A stretch of DNA of 64,000 nucleotides from Celoporthe dispersa (lineage: Eukaryota > Ascomycota > Sordariomycetes > Diaporthales > Cryphonectriaceae), in assembly GCA_016584495.1 (NCBI GenBank), contig WAID01000011.1:744001-808000 (forward strand). Reading direction: 5' to 3'. The notes beneath the pieces were generated by a model, which saw only the letters and a list, made by a program, of their open reading frames with translations, was not told the DNA's origin and made no database searches. A program made the translations under genes and the position numbers. This document shows, piece by piece, positions 22,414 to 34,889 of this stretch; position 1 is the stretch's first letter; each line of letters starts with the position of its first letter.

Positions 22414-23146
22414 TCAATCTGTCCTCTCCCACATCTGGAACTCGTACTGTGTGTCGTTCTCAACCTGTACGCCCTCTGGGACAGCCTCCCCAGCCCACGC
22501 ATCCAAGTCCTCCTTTGGTCTCTTTGTCCATCCAGGAGTACTCTCTCCCCCGTCACTTAGCTTCAGCGAGAAGTGCGTGTCACACTCAAAATCAGTCATA
22601 ACCTTCGTCAAGAGTACTCTCTTCGTCTCCCTTAATTCCAAGGCTGAAGTGTAGATTCGGCCGCCGCCTATCACGAACACCCGGCCTAACGTGCCCCGTG
22701 GTTTTCCGTGTAGGTATGATATCGCCTGCTCCAATGACGAGGCCTTGACTGGACCAGACTCGATACTGCTTGGCTCTTCGGTTGGTGTGTTGAAGGATCG
22801 GCTGATGACGATGTTGAGACGTCCCTTGAGAGGACGGAACTTTGGTGGGATACTATCCCAGGTTTTGCGTCCCATGATCACTGCATTCACGGCTGTGGGT
22901 TCGACCTGACCAATGTCAGCCACAGGAGGACCTACAAACACTTTCCGGCACACCTGACGGCCTGTCTGAGCTGCTACTTACTGCAGGTGGGAGCCTCTTC
23001 GTGATTCTTGCAAAGTAGGCCATCTCCTTCCTCAGACCTGTCCAGGGAAGAGTGCCTCGCAGGCCGATGCCCATATCACGGGTGGCTGCGAGGACGAGGG
23101 TGAGCTCTAGTGGCAGCATCGTAGATGGAGAGGATTTACTGCTCAT
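22414..23146 (-). CDS. DFR1: Dihydrofolate reductase
   Basis: Reduces dihydrofolate to tetrahydrofolate with NADPH, for thymidylate and purine synthesis. Exons on the minus strand are 23146-22982 and 22905-22414, giving 218 residues with no frame break. The folate/NADPH site is intact: GIGLRGTLPW, the acidic residue Glu41 in LRKEMAYF, NAVIMGRKTWDSIPPKFRPL, then RLNIVISR and the second cofactor block VFVIGGGRIYTSAL. The C-terminal WERTD end is normal. The start is the first true ATG, at 23144-23146 (MSSKSSPSTM). It is divergent from RPL41, with a shared region of about 0.7 kb. Confidence 0.93.
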
Positions 23147-23464
23147 GATATGGCAAATAAGGTTGTGTCGTTTCAAGAAGGACAAGCCAGGTTCAATATT
23201 CTGACCAGGTGGGATGGATCATCGAACTTGTCCTCGTCTTGAATTTCTAATACCTAGACTGCCGCCCTAGACCTGGAGGTGTCTGGAGCTTGTCGTGCAG
23301 AGCAGCTTTCGCATCCACCGCACCTCAAGGAGTAAGGTTTGACAGCAAATAGGGCTGCAGAGGTGAAATCGGATACCTTTCCGTACTACATCAAGCTTTA
23401 GGGAGAATTTAATTGAATTGGGCTCGTCTTCTATCTTCCTTTGCAGGACCAAGGGGTTACCAGT

Positions 23465-23476
23465 AACCCTAACCCT
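23465..23476. promoter_or_regulatory. Telomere-like box AACCCTAACCCT upstream of RPL41
   Basis: Two tandem AACCCT units lie about 165 bp before the RPL41 5' splice donor, in the spacer shared with DFR1. Telomere-like elements bound by Myb/Tbf1-type factors are known in promoters of translation genes in several fungi and plants. Use here is inferred. Confidence 0.45.
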
Positions 23477-23490
23477 GAAGCAATACATAG

Positions 23491-23496
23491 CACGTG
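23491..23496. promoter_or_regulatory. CACGTG E-box
   Basis: A palindromic CACGTG followed by AC lies 15 bp from the telomere-like box, a typical site for bHLH/Cbf1-type factors. It is a single six-base match, so function is tentative. Confidence 0.35.
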
Positions 23497-23629
23497 ACTG
23501 CTTTGGCTTACCTAATTAGCGTTTGTTCCCCACCAAACCTGGGAACGTTACAAAAATCGGCCGCTGACCAGCTCCCGCATTCGTCTTTCTTCCCAACACC
23601 ACCAACGACTTCTCTCACCGCAGAACAAT

Positions 23630-23820
23630 GTAAGCTCCTCTCCCCGTCCTGTGTATTCCGCACCATCAAGCAACCCCAGATGCATCGTCGGGATGGCCAA
23701 TTGATTCTTTCCATCAATTGATCTGCTCATCCGCGACGGCGCTGCTCTGCTGCTAGATGCAATCTACGTCACACCTCCCTCGGAGCTTCAACACAGGCAG
23801 CTAACACCGCCCCCCAACAG
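23630..23820 (+). other. 5' UTR intron of RPL41
   Basis: A GTAAGC donor after CAGAACAAT and a CCCCCAACAG acceptor just before the coding exon mark a 191 nt intron in the leader, as is common in fungal ribosomal protein genes. Confidence 0.65.
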
Positions 23821-23835
23821 TACCAATCGTTCACG

Positions 23836-23980
23836 ATGAGAGCCAAGTGGAGGAAGAAGCGCGTTCGCCGCCTTAAGCGCAAGAGAAGAAAGATGAGGGC
23901 CAGAAGGTTCGTGTCCAAGGCTTTTCTGCGTCCACACACAATATCTGAGCAAGTTCACTGACCCCATCTACAGCAAGTAA
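23836..23980 (+). CDS. RPL41: 60S ribosomal protein L41 (eL41), 25 residues
   Basis: The smallest ribosomal protein, a single basic helix at the subunit interface. Exons are 23836-23906 and 23974-23980. The product starts MRAKWRKKRVRRLKRKRR and ends KMRARSK, matching eL41 along its whole length. The last coding exon is only 7 nt (the final base of a Ser codon's remainder, AAG and the stop), and the donor is GTTCGT. A second intron lies in the leader. Because it is so short it is easily missed by ORF searches. Confidence 0.93.
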
Positions 23981-25101
23981 ACACCTCGCACCACGCGACC
24001 TCACGGCAGCTCGAGCATTAAACAACAGAGCCATCATGACAACCATCGGCCAATGATACATACCATGTCATTGTCACCGGCTTGAAGCAATCACTCGCGT
24101 TAAGCACCAGCGCCAACTCTAGTCTACCATCTGCCTGTGTTGGGGAGGACCGGATCTCCTGAGATTCCTGGACCCAAGTTTTGGGGTGGATTGGAGCTGG
24201 GAGGGGCCATGACGACGCATGACGGCCGGCAATTGTGACAGCTCCTTTGTGGAGAGTTACCTACCACGTTCAACTTGGAGGTCGATACGGGCACGTGTTT
24301 GCATGACACGCCACTACTGAAGCCAACTGCGATGCTATGAAGGACACTCACGAAAACTTGAAGAGGGTCTTGAGACAAGGACAATGCAAAGAAAAAAGCA
24401 GTTTGCTTCTATTCAGTTTTACATATGCGCGTGACCACTCGTGTGACATGTCCCTGGACCTGCTAAGCAAGCCGAGTAAATCGTCAGTGATGCCATTCCA
24501 CACCGTGATTCCAAGTAACACGAGGCCTGAAGCCACGCTGGGTGGATGGAGACAAGACAACATGAGGGTCATCTAAGTTATTGTGCATCTTGGGCATTCG
24601 TTGCCGTAATCACTGCAAACCTGTCTACCTAAGCGTAGAAGGCTCTGCAGCTCGTGAAAGAAGAGGTGTGAGCTTTAGAGGGTTGAAAAGGAAAAAAAAC
24701 CTCCCCACAAAAGAGCAACCCTCCTCGACTTGATAGTGCTATGCCACCCAGCCTAGCAGAAGGGCGGCGAGACCTAACTATCCATCGCCGTAATGAGCTA
24801 ATGATTAATTCCAAAGTCGCTGTTTAATTCAACGGCTCTTCAGGCATTTCGAGATTTCAAGCTGTGCGACAGCTCCTCCCGTATGAAGTCGTTGTGGAAG
24901 TGGGGCTGCCTGCGGGTATTGAGACTGGCAAGCGGTGTGGTCGGCAAAACAAAAAGTTCAGAGGCCCCTGCCGATTTTGGCTTGCGCCTGGCCCGCCAAC
25001 ATCCTGAAATTTTTGGCACAGCGGCCCTGTTGCAGCGATTTGCCCGCAGCGACAGCTCTCTATCTTTTGGGGACTGATTGAAAATCTCGATCGGTCCAAA
25101 C
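23981..25101. other. Intergenic region
   Basis: About 1.1 kb between RPL41 and the A49 gene, both on the plus strand. ORFs of 60-86 codons occur on both strands, but none has a family feature or coding-like composition. I did not recognise a snoRNA. Confidence 0.45.
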
Positions 25102-26549
25102 ATGGCGGACGTCAGCAGCAAGAAGAGAAAACATAACGACGACCACGGGTCGGAGAAGAAGAAGTCGAAGAAGAACAAGGTCGTAGCAGACTCGACGGCA
25201 TCTGCCCAGAGCCGGACGATCAAAGTCTCCTCCGTTGTACAGTCACGAATCTCTCCGCCAGTAGTCGGTATGTGTTTTGTTTGACCCCAGACTCCGACAT
25301 GGTTCTGACTCTCTACCTCTCCCCTATTCAGCTACCGCGCCTGGGATTTCGGTGTCCCAAGATGCCATCTTCAACTCATATTCCCGACGACCTGCAAAAC
25401 GCCCTCGGCACCGCTCTGATGACCTCCTTCTGCACTCCACGAGCCACAGGTCACTGGACTACACGGCACGAGAGGACAAGCCGAAGGATGGCCAACCGCT
25501 TCTCAAACACTACATAGGACTCTTCGATCCAGCCACAGGACAGCTGCAGCTCGTAGATGCCAAGAGGATGATCGTGAGGGGCGCCGTGCGGGCACAGCAG
25601 GCCACCGAGGAGGAGATGCAGCCCCAACAACAAGCATCTCAGGTACATATCACCCACCTCCTATACTATGGAATCCAATCTCACATCTTCTCAGTCCATG
25701 TACGATCAACGCACCGAGCTTGGCCAAGCCTTCGGCACCAAGAAAGCGAAGAAAGCCCTCGCCGCCGTGGTCGAGAATGCCATCAACCCGCACAAGCCCA
25801 AGACCGGCGACGGACCGCAGATATTTGACGCATCCGAAAAGGCCCTCATGGCTTCTATGCAGGACGTGGCCATGAGCGTGCCGACACACGAGGACCTGCA
25901 GAGCGCTATCGACGCCGGCAAGCCCGTGCCCAGGGGCAACCTCGAGGCAGACGAGATACAAGATGTGTACAAACCGGAGGAGCTCATCGGCAGGGACATC
26001 CTGGAGCTGATACAGGTCAACGACTGGATGCAGGCTGTCAAGAAGAACGAGGATGTCAAGCTGCGGTCTCGGTTCGTGGCCAACAGGCTGAGGCGGATCG
26101 GGTCGGGGGAGAATGCGGTGGCTCGACTGCGGTTGTTGAGGTACGCCTACTTCTTGCTGGTGGTGTTGATGACCTCTCGCAAGGGCAGGGACAAGGGCGC
26201 CCGAGAGATCCTCAAGAAAGACAAGCTGCAAGAAGAACTGGCGCCTGCGCAGCCGCCCGTGATCGAGAGCATCCGCCGCAAGTTCACAGAGGGGGGGATC
26301 ATGCGTAAGCAGCACGTGGATCTGCTCACAACACACCTGTGCGCATTCGCGTGCATACTAGACAATTACGACACCAACACCTGGGATCTGAAGGAGGACC
26401 TCAAGTTGGAGCAGAAGGAAATGAATCAATTCTTCATGGAGATCGGCGCAAGGATAAACAAGAGGAAGGTCGAGGAGGGCAGGACGGATTGCTTTGGCGT
26501 GCTGAAGCTGCCGCTCGTGTTTCCCAAGATGAGGCGGGGAAGACGGTGA
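25102..26549 (+). CDS. RPA49: DNA-directed RNA polymerase I subunit A49
   Basis: A Pol I-specific TFIIF/TFIIE-like subunit that supports initiation and elongation on rDNA in the nucleolus. Exons are 25102-25267, 25332-25642 and 25695-26549, giving 443 residues with all splices in frame. After a Lys-rich nuclear-type start (MADVSSKKRKHNDD), the N-terminal dimerisation module reads HYIGLFDPATGQLQLVDAKR. A linker (SMYDQRTELGQAFGTKKAKK) follows, and then the tandem winged-helix C-terminal part, with SRFVANRLRRI and MRKQHVDLLTTHLCAFACIL. The length fits the family (about 415-450). Confidence 0.88.
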
Positions 26550-28544
26550 GGGTGAAGACGAGAGAAGGTGTACGGACATGTCATCATCAGAATTATAGAC
26601 CAACGCTGTACTGCACAAGGCCTTCGTCTTGTTGGTGGGGCTGAACATTGCATTTGGAGGCCGAGCATGCATGGGTCTCGGCCTCGCTCGAAACTCACCA
26701 CCACGGGAAACTCTGCGTCAAACCCGGCTCACCGACGTCCCAATACCGATTACATCACTAGCCACAGCACAGCGCAACATAAATTCAATCCGTGCTTGTA
26801 AACAAGATAGAACACCCGGTAAACGCCCGTCTATAGTGTCTCTCAAATATCCTCCGTCTATGGTCGCCTAGTCCGCGTGCTATGTTGAGCGGTTAGCACA
26901 GACAACATGTAGGAGCACAAGTCAGTCAGCCTTCTCTTTTCTGTCTTCTGAGATTCCGGGGTCCTATGGCCGCTTATGGGTCAGGCAAGACTAGAGTCAA
27001 AATCACCAAAGCAGCATCAGTCCACATCGACTCCGGGCAAGCCCGGCCATGCCACTCAGCGTCACCTGCACAGAACCGGTTCGTTTCCAGTTTCGCAATT
27101 CAAATTTCAGCACGTCCGTGGCCGTAGAGCAGTACGGTCCAGCGGAGGAAGGACTTGCAAGATTTGACCCGGTCGAACCTCAGAGCAAAACTGCCCCTCT
27201 GGCTGCCAGCACAGCACAGCACAGCCGAGTTCATCCCCCCTCCCCCCCTCTCTTTCTTCTCCTCCCTCCCTCGTTCAACCTCGACCCGTCCCTTTGCATC
27301 CTGCAGCAGGGGAGATGGGATCGGGTCCTGCCGATCTGCCTCTGAAGCCCCAGTTGCCCCGGACCCCCTCGTCAATAAGCCCACGCTGCAGACGCCATGT
27401 CAGTCCGTTGAGCCTCATCCTACCCGCCCGCCATGTGGAGTAGATAGTCTCCCGACCACGCGATACCCTAGACATCTAGGAAGACAATGACGACACGCGC
27501 AAAATAGATTTCCCATTTGAGTAAATTGTTTTTCTTTATTGATGATGGTGGTGAGCAATCACCAAGATACCGCATAGATTCCTCAGTCCTGAGGCAAGAC
27601 TTTGTCCCTAAAGCTGAGAGGTAGAGTAAGTCAATTGTGCTTTTGTTGGTTCTCCCATGGTGCCATTTTTCTCCTCTGTTGACTTGTTCTGGCTATTCGA
27701 CAAAAGGTCTACATTCTTTTCAGGGCGACGCAGTTTCGAGGCTTTTTGCGAGGTTGTAAGGGGAGGACAGTCTTGCTGACCCGCTTATGCGGGGTGTCAT
27801 TGGCTAGAGATTGGGGGAGACCCACAGTTCTTCCCAGGAAACGCGTCTAGTGACTGCCATTTTCCCATCAGCCATCCACCCTGTCTGTCTGTGGCAGCTG
27901 AGGCAGCGCTTTTGCTGAACAATACAAAGTCACAGCCCATCAACTGTGAAGCTCGAGTTCATCCAGCAGTCTGCATTGCCTGCATTGTTCATCACACCCA
28001 CAGCATGTACTCCACCCTGGCATGTCAGCCGGCACCCTCTCGCTCCTGATCCACACCCAGCAGTGACCACAGCCACTCCGCTGCTGCATCATCCCCGGAT
28101 CGCATCTTCCTTCACAGCGAGTGCCCTCCCATCTGGTGCCAGCTCCCCTCCCCACCAGCCAACCCTCTCTGATCCTCTGCTGCATATACAATGTAAGTCT
28201 TCATCAGTTCTCAAGATGCCCACAGTACTGTGTCACACCTCGCTGCCCTTTATTCGGCATCCATGGCCAGTCACACTGCAGACCCTTCCGGAAGGCCTCC
28301 TCCCCCGGCTCAACACAAGGGTGGACTACAACTAAGCCGACCAGTCGACCCCTTCTCAGCTCAGCATACTGATCTGAATCATTACTGCGCATAACTCCAG
28401 ACCTACTTTTACCACAAGTCCATGCGAGACCAACTCTTCCTGTCAACCCTGGCATGCTGGATTAGTTTTTGAGCGGACACCCAGATCAACAGCTGCCTGT
28501 ACCCTCCTGCCCCCGGAGCAAGCCCTCTTTGTGTTATCACCACA
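26550..28544. other. Intergenic region and leader of the YTA7-type gene
   Basis: About 2 kb. The part after 28000 looks like a 5' leader. A GTAAGT donor at 28193 and a CCAG acceptor at about 28400 could frame a leader intron of about 208 nt, but this is weak. ORFs such as 27155-27490 and 27946-28335 are pyrimidine-rich and lack features. Confidence 0.4.
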
Positions 28545-31500
28545 ATGGCGCCGAATAAGCGAAAGAGGGATATCCTCGATGGCTTTGACCCCAACCAGTC
28601 CGACCCCGACGACGAGAATTTCGATCCCAGCGAGGACCGACCGCGCCGTTCCAAGAAGACGCCCCGGGTTTCCCATACGAAGAGCGGTCGCCCCAGCCGA
28701 CGCGCAAACAAGTATCGTGGTTCGGATATCGACGATGATGAGGACGATGTCCTCTCGGACAGCATGGACGAGGGGTCTTTCATCGATGATGACGAAGACG
28801 AGGAAGCACCTGTCAACGCTGCCGGTCGCCGAGCCAGAAAGGCTGCTGTGAAGGCCGTCAATTATGCCGAGGCAAGCGACGAGGACGAGGTCGTGGAGGA
28901 ATCGGATGACGATGACGAGCTCAAGCCCCAGAAGAAGCATTCAAAGATTGTGATCCTGAAGACGGGCCACAAGGGCGGCGTGTCGTCCACCGAACCTGTA
29001 TCCGCATCTTCTATCGGTACCAGGCGCACCAGGGCCAGGACGGAAGAGGCGGATGAAGAAGAATTCGTGGAGCTGACAACATCTGGCAAGCATCAGCAGC
29101 CCGCCCGAGCTGCCTCGAGAAGCAAGAGCCCCGAAACTTTAACCCGTCAAACGCGGAACTCCCGGGCCTCAAAAGCTCTCAAGGAGCCGGCCACCACGAC
29201 GATCGAGGAGGCATCCCACGAGACTTCGTTTCAGCCCGAGGAGGAGCAAAACGAAGATGCCGACGCGCAGGCTGACGACGAAGTCGTTGAGGACTCCGAG
29301 GGCGCTGCTCAGCAAGATGCCGTGGGAGAGCCGGCTCCAGTGGAAGGCGACGTTCCAATGGAGGACGCCGACGAGCTTACATTGCAGGAGCAGGACCCCG
29401 ACGAAGACGAAGACGACAAACCCATCGTAGGCCGTCGCATGACCCGCTCGCACCGCCAAAGTGTCTCTGGCCCTGCCGCTGAAGAAGGCGGCGACGACGA
29501 GTCAGTCACCCTGCGTCCTCGACGTACAGGCCGACTCATTCGTAAGGGCAGTGATCGCATGAACAAGGGCGGTGATGACGAAGTTAGCGATTTCAATCCC
29601 AACGACTCTGGCGAAGGCGAAGGATCCGAGGGTGGAAATATGGACGACGACGACGGCGATTCGAGCGAGCGGCCCGCCCGTGGGCGCAGGGCTACAGCGC
29701 GTGCTAAGAAACGACCCCATGAAGATGATTCGGGCGACGAGTTGGAGTTCGACCCGGACGAAATGGCAGAGGAGGCGGAAGACCTCAAGCGCAGCTCGCG
29801 GTCGCGCTCTCGCCGGACCAGACAGCGTCGCCGTCAGTCCACGCCAATCACATACGAGGAGCGGTCAACCAGAAGACGTCCGGTCGTCGACTACAGGATT
29901 AGAATTCCTGCAGAGCAGATCGAACAGGAGGATGACGACGAGATACCACCACCCGCCTCGCAGCGCAAGCGCAATGGCGGCGGCCCCGCCAAGTGGCAGC
30001 GCACGTTGAATTCAACGTTTGGACCCTTCGGCGGGGCTGGCGGGGCTGGCTCCTTGCTGGATGGCCCATGGGGCACCGGCGCCGCTGCAGCCATCGGTGG
30101 CGCGGACTCAGACAGCAGTGACGACGAGCTGGGAGCGAGGACGGGCACTGTCGGTGGTGCAGTTGGCATGACGCCGACTGCTGCCAACGCCCCCGGGCTG
30201 CTCGGGGGTGGCGGGGACCTCGAGAAGCTTGGTCTCGGCGCATCGCTCAACGTTGGCAGGATTAAGGACCGAAAGGGCCTGGTAGACGCAGACCCGCTTG
30301 GTGTTGATCTGAACGTGGACTTCAGCAAGGTGGGCGGCCTCGCAAACCACATCAACCAGCTGAAGGAGATGGTACAGCTGCCTCTGCTCTACCCTGAGCT
30401 CTTCCTCAGGTTCAAGCTCACGCCCCCGAGAGGTGTCTCTTCCACGGTCCTCCAGGCACCGGTAAAACTCTGCTCGCGCGGGCTCTGGCGAACTCGATTG
30501 GTAGCGGCGGTCGCAAGATCACCTTCTACATGCGCAAGGGTGCCGACGCCCTCAGCAAGTGGGTTGGTGAAGCCGAGAGACAGCTACGACTGCTGTTCGA
30601 GGAAGCCCGCAAGACCCAACCCAGCATCATCTTCTTTGACGAGATTGATGGCTTGGCACCTGTTCGCTCTAGCAAACAAGAGCAGATCCACGCGTCGATC
30701 GTGTCGACACTGCTTGCGTTGATGGACGGCATGGATGGGCGTGGCCAAGTCATCGTCATTGGCGCTACCAACCGGCCCGACAATATTGACCCGGCCTTGC
30801 GGCGACCCGGACGATTCGATCGAGAGTTCTACTTCCCTCTTCCCGATGTCGACGGGCGAAAGGCCATTCTCGATATCCACACCAAAGACTGGGGCTTGTC
30901 AGAGGTATTCAAGAGGAGCCTGGCTGAGAACACCAAGGGCTACGGCGGTGCCGACCTACGCGCCCTCTGCACCGAGGCTGCGTTGAACGCCATACAGAGG
31001 ACATACCCTCAGATCTACTCTTCTGAGCAGAAGCTCATCGTGGACCCCGCCAAGATCAGCATCCACGCAACGGACTTTATGATCTCGATCAAGAAAATGG
31101 TGCCCTCATCTGAGCGGTCTGCATCGTCAGGAGCGGCTCCCTTGCCGAAGAGTGTCGCTCCCCTCCTCCGAGACCAATTCGCTGCCATCCAGGAGCTCCT
31201 GAAGAACATCCTACCCCTCAAGCCAAAGATCACTGCCTGGAGGAAGCCATGTACGAGCCCTATGAAGACTCTGACCATGGCTTTGGACGAGAGAGCATGC
31301 AGCAGGATTTCGACAAGTCTCGTGTCTTCAGACCCCGCCTGCTGATCTCTGGTGTACCTGGGATGGGGCAAACTTATATCGCAGCTGCTATCCTGCACTA
31401 TTTCGAACGGGTCCATGTGCAGAATTTTGACCTGGCGAGCATCCTTGGCGACGGTCGGGTAAGTCAATTCTGCAATCTCTCGGATAGTACGCTTTGCTGA

Positions 31501-33619
31501 TTCGTGTCTGCAGCCTGCCGAGCAAGTAATCGTCAGCATGTTCACCGAGGTGAAGCGGCACAAGCCAAGTGTCATCTACATACCAAATGTCGATGACTGG
31601 TGTGCCACTCTTGGAGCTGCAGCCATCACCGCGCTCATCACCATGCTGAAAACCATCCCGCCCACCGATCCGGTCCTGCTATTGGGAACTTCGGAGCGCG
31701 AGGCGGTCCAGCTTGACAGGAACATCCTGAGAGATTTGTTTGGGTACTCAAGGAAGAACCGGACAGAGATTGCTCTTCCTAACTCCGTATGTCGACCTGC
31801 CTCTGCTACAATGTGAACTAGTACTTACAGCCAGTGCAGGACAAACGCAACGAGTACTTCCAGAACGTCGTGGCTCATATCAAAAAGTCACCGACTGACT
31901 TCCCGGATCCTCACACGAGAAAGAAGCGGGTGCTCGAGGAGCTGCCTGTCGCGCCACCGCCGCCTCCCAAGCCGAAATCCAAGGAGGAGGTCAAGCAAGA
32001 GCTGAAGAGGGACAGAACAATGCTGAACCAGCTGAAGCTCAGGCTACAGCCCGTGATGGACCAGATCAAGAAACGCTATAGGGCATTCCACAAGCCTATC
32101 ATACCGCATGATCGGCTTGACTTTCTCTTCGAGGAGGCTGACCCCAATTACGTGAGCGCCGACGTTGCCCAGCAACGCCCGTTCGTCATCTCAAAGGACA
32201 AAGAAGGCAGCCAGGTTATCATGGACGTCGCGACCGGCAAGTACTATTACAACCTCGATACAACTGTCATCGAGGAGCGGATATCCAATGGCTTCTATGC
32301 TCGACCCAAAGACTTCTACAGAGACATCAAGACCTTGGTACACGACATCAAGAATACCGGTGACCGCGACAGGATCATCAAGGCCAACGAGATGGAGAGC
32401 AATGTAGACGTCGACATGAACGACATTGAGATGACGACCGGTACGGCGCAGTGGGAGGCCTTGTATCAGCGGCAGGTGCAGCGCCACGCCCAAGAGAACG
32501 AGAAGGCGAAGAAGAGAGCTGCCATGGAGGCTGCCGTTGGTATGATCCAGACGGACGTTATCATGAACGGCACGGAAGATGAATCGCAGCATGGCCCGGT
32601 CACGATCGGCGCGCCTGTCCCCCCCGAGGCGGGCACGACCATGGCACGATTCCGGGTTATGAGCCCCCTGGGCAACGAGCACGCCCCCGAGCCTCCCCCT
32701 CACCAATGGTGATTCGGTGCCTTCTCGACCGGCGCAGAGCGGAACTGATGAGGCTACACAACCGTACTCCCAAATGGGACCGCCGCAGCTGCCCAGGTCT
32801 GTGGCCTCACAGTCCCAGGCAACGTCTGCGCAAGCCACCGCTGGGACCGCCGAGCAGGGCACGCAACAAATTTCCCAAGTCTCAGCGCTCACGTCCCTTC
32901 CGCCGGGTGTTTCGCCTTCTGCAGTCCTGAATGAGGCTTCGACGACCAACGATCCGAGCACGGCTCCTCGATCGCCTGGCAACTGGAGCACTCAAGCGAC
33001 CAACGGATACCACCCAGAACTAGAGAGTGCCTCGCAGCTGCTAGATACACAGCCGCCAGCCTCGCACAGGTCTGGGCCCAGCCAGCCCACGGCTTCTAGC
33101 CACTCGTCATGGGTTCACTCCCAGGCGGCTGCCCTGGCTCATGGCGGGTTGGGCAACACTGGTTACGGCGCAGACAACTCGGCGAGCCCTACGTCATCTC
33201 AGATGGACAACGACCAGCGAACCTCCAGGATGGGTGTGACAAGCCTGCTCAACGACCCCGTTGTCTCTGCTGAACACTCGTCTATACGCAACTCTGGCGT
33301 TTCAGCTACGACATCGTCTCCTCAACTGCCTGTGGTACACCAGGGAGAGATTGACAAGTTCCTGGATGAGCTCACGGAGCGGACGTCCGGCTGCACAATC
33401 GAGCAGCTGGAGCAGATCAACCGAGAGATGATGGATCACATCTGGGCCTCTAAACACGAGTGGAACCGTATGAAAGTTCTCAACCAGCTGATGCAGGTCT
33501 TCAACGAGACCATTGCGGATATCGAGGAGATACAGGGCTTTGGTCCGTCGAGCCAGGACCTGAACGATGAGCGGGCGAGATTATATGGCAGTGGGTTTGA
33601 TGATTCCGCAATGACATAA
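28545..33619 (+). CDS. YTA7: YTA7/ATAD2-type AAA+ ATPase with bromodomain, three frame breaks
   Basis: A chromatin-bound hexameric ATPase that binds histone H3 and promotes nucleosome disassembly. Exons are 28545-31458, 31514-31786 and 31840-33619; corrected length is 1655 residues. The first about 590 residues are acidic and basic low complexity. AAA1 (from about 620) has Walker A GPPGTGKT, Walker B SIIFFDEIDG and IGATNRPDNIDPALRRPGRF. AAA2 (about 930) is degenerate, with GVPGMGQT lacking the Walker Lys, as usual in this family. A divergent bromodomain (about 1140-1250) and a Ser/Gln-rich tail follow. One base is missing near 30433-30438 (before Walker A), one near 31235-31238 (before MYEPYED), and one C is extra near 32695-32699. 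Confidence 0.9.
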
Positions 33620-34811
33620 GACACAAGATCCGGAAGAGAGATGGGACAATTTTTTTTAATTTTTTTTCTCCTTTTCAGGTTTGCGGAGATCCATTGAGAG
33701 GCGTTTTGTAGGGCCCTGTACATAATACCACTCTCGTCAGCTTGCAAGGTCCGAGGAGTCGTCGGACAAACGGAGAAGCAGGATGCGAAGAGTCTGTCAC
33801 CAAGTTTCTCTCACTTTGGACACACAAGATCGTCCGTTGCGACACAGGAGGGCAAAGGAATATTTCCGAGCAGCTAAACATCCTGTGAGGGAGGAGGCGA
33901 GGGGTTTCTTCTTTTTTTTTCTCTTCTTTTTGTTCCCTTCGCTTGGCCCTCCATCGGGCGGAATGCTCCTCTATTGATCAGGATGAGGAGAAAGGGCGGA
34001 GGGAAAATGTGGCAAGCATGTTGAAAACAGTGCTTGAAAATGAAATTCATATGTTGTATTTTTAGAGGTTGCACCAGTGCATATACGTGCGAATTGTGTA
34101 TCTCCTCATGATCGCTATCGACGGCCCCTCGGCATGGCGTCGACGCTATTCACTCCTCTCAGCAGCCCCGGGGCGTCGCAAATGTAAATGTCAGACGAAA
34201 GATTACATCGTCCCAGTCTGACAGACAACTTGACGGTAGAGTATCATGCCAGCTACCTGACTACACATTCCAAGTATGTACCTGAGCAGGCCCATTTCCC
34301 GGGGCAAGGCCGAACGACTGTCTGGAGGGAGAACCTAGAAAGCAACCAGGACGGGCGGCAGCCAGCCACAGGTGCTGGTTTTTTTTTCTTTTCATGTCAC
34401 CAGCCAAGAGAGAATGGGATGTTGTAGAGGTCAAGACAAATGATAATGCCGCGCCCGCCGTCGTCACGCGCACATCTCGATCGACTATCTATCGGGAAAG
34501 GGAGGGGAGCCCGGGGAGGGGATTCGTTGGGAGAGGGGGGGGGTCTTCTTTCCTTTTTAGCTTTTAACAACTTGCAAGGTCTGTTGGAATAAGTGATATA
34601 TCGCCGTCGTGGTTGTGGATGAGATAGTGTAGAAGGAATACAGTAGTACATGGTCAAGAATTGGAGGAGGGGGGGAGGGGGCCTCGTCATCCTTTCTGCT
34701 GGCGACGAGGCGCCGTGTTGCCTTATTTGGTAGGGATTGACCTGGACTGTACCTAACCTGCCGCTCGGTATTGTGGTGTCTGCGCGCGTATGTGTGGTGG
34801 GTGTGTAAGCC

Positions 34812-34889
34812 TGTGTGTGTGTGTGTGTGTCTGTGTTTGTGTGTGCGCGTGTGGATGGTCGGGTGGATGTGTGTGTGTGTGTGTGTGTG
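34812..34889. repeat. TG/GTGG microsatellite
   Basis: Two long (TG)n stretches separated by a short GGTCGGGTGGA segment. Confidence 0.85.

Noticed and set aside
28545..33619. Treating the YTA7 pieces as separate genes (28545-30722, 30530-31345, 31834-32712, 32717-33619)
   Set aside because: AAA1, AAA2, bromodomain and tail follow in the family order, and each junction needs only a single base or a small intron.
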